Of a stretch of 64,000 nucleotides of DNA, positions 62,926 to 64,000 are shown piece after piece; within the stretch, counting starts at the first letter, position 1, and each line of letters begins with the position of its first letter. This DNA comes from Diatrype stigma. Its lineage: Eukaryota > Ascomycota > Sordariomycetes > Xylariales > Diatrypaceae. The notes beneath the pieces were generated by a model that made no database searches, was not told where the DNA came from, and saw nothing but the letters and a program-made list of their open reading frames with translations. Made by a program: the position numbers and the translations under genes. The stretch lies in contig JAKJXP020000124.1 of assembly GCA_022225965.2 (NCBI GenBank), positions 53,168 to 117,167 on the forward strand, read 5' to 3'.

Positions 62926-64000
<1,075 letters not shown>

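Overview
The window looks like about 64 kb of nuclear DNA from a filamentous ascomycete. A Sordariomycete is my guess from general style; no marker in the window settles it. The evidence is many short (about 50-120 nt) introns with GT..AG ends and CTAAC-like branch sites, densely packed genes on both strands, a highly reducing polyketide synthase, a cutinase, a Zn2Cys6 regulator and fungal-type housekeeping genes. I rebuilt exon structures by matching splice sites to reading-frame phase. Most models close to an exact multiple of three and give proteins of the expected family length.

Layout from left to right. At 1-5.4 kb, an AAA+ ATPase that runs off the left edge is divergent from a 616-residue fungal STAND/NACHT-related protein. 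At 5.9-10.3 kb lie a cytosolic type-2 periplasmic-binding-fold protein, a mitochondrial membrane protein and nucleoside diphosphate kinase, the last with an unexplained in-frame upstream extension. At 11.2-16.1 kb lie glucosidase II alpha and an alpha/beta hydrolase. At 17.3-21 kb lie a decayed CorA-type transporter remnant and a secreted double beta-propeller phytase-like protein. At 21.2-37.2 kb sits a compact specialised-metabolism locus: a 2283-residue HR-PKS (KS-AT-DH-ER-KR-ACP, no methyltransferase), a divergently transcribed FSH-family serine hydrolase and an ABC-B exporter. At 37.8-48.7 kb are a small disordered protein, dihydroxy-acid dehydratase, a PlsC-type acyltransferase and a kinesin-14. 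At 49.8-63 kb are a cutinase, a Zn2Cys6 regulator, an RNase T2, an AT-rich island and cytosolic asparaginyl-tRNA synthetase. A trinucleotide microsatellite runs off the right edge.

The part most likely to act as a system is 21.2-37.2 kb. The PKS would build a reduced chain without C-methylation. It has no release domain of its own, so the FSH hydrolase next door is the natural candidate to free the product, and the ABC transporter to export it. No P450, oxidoreductase or regulator lies between them, so the product may be simple or finished by enzymes elsewhere. The flanking genes look like ordinary housekeeping or secreted-enzyme genes. All functional calls come from motifs read in the translated sequence; no database search was run.
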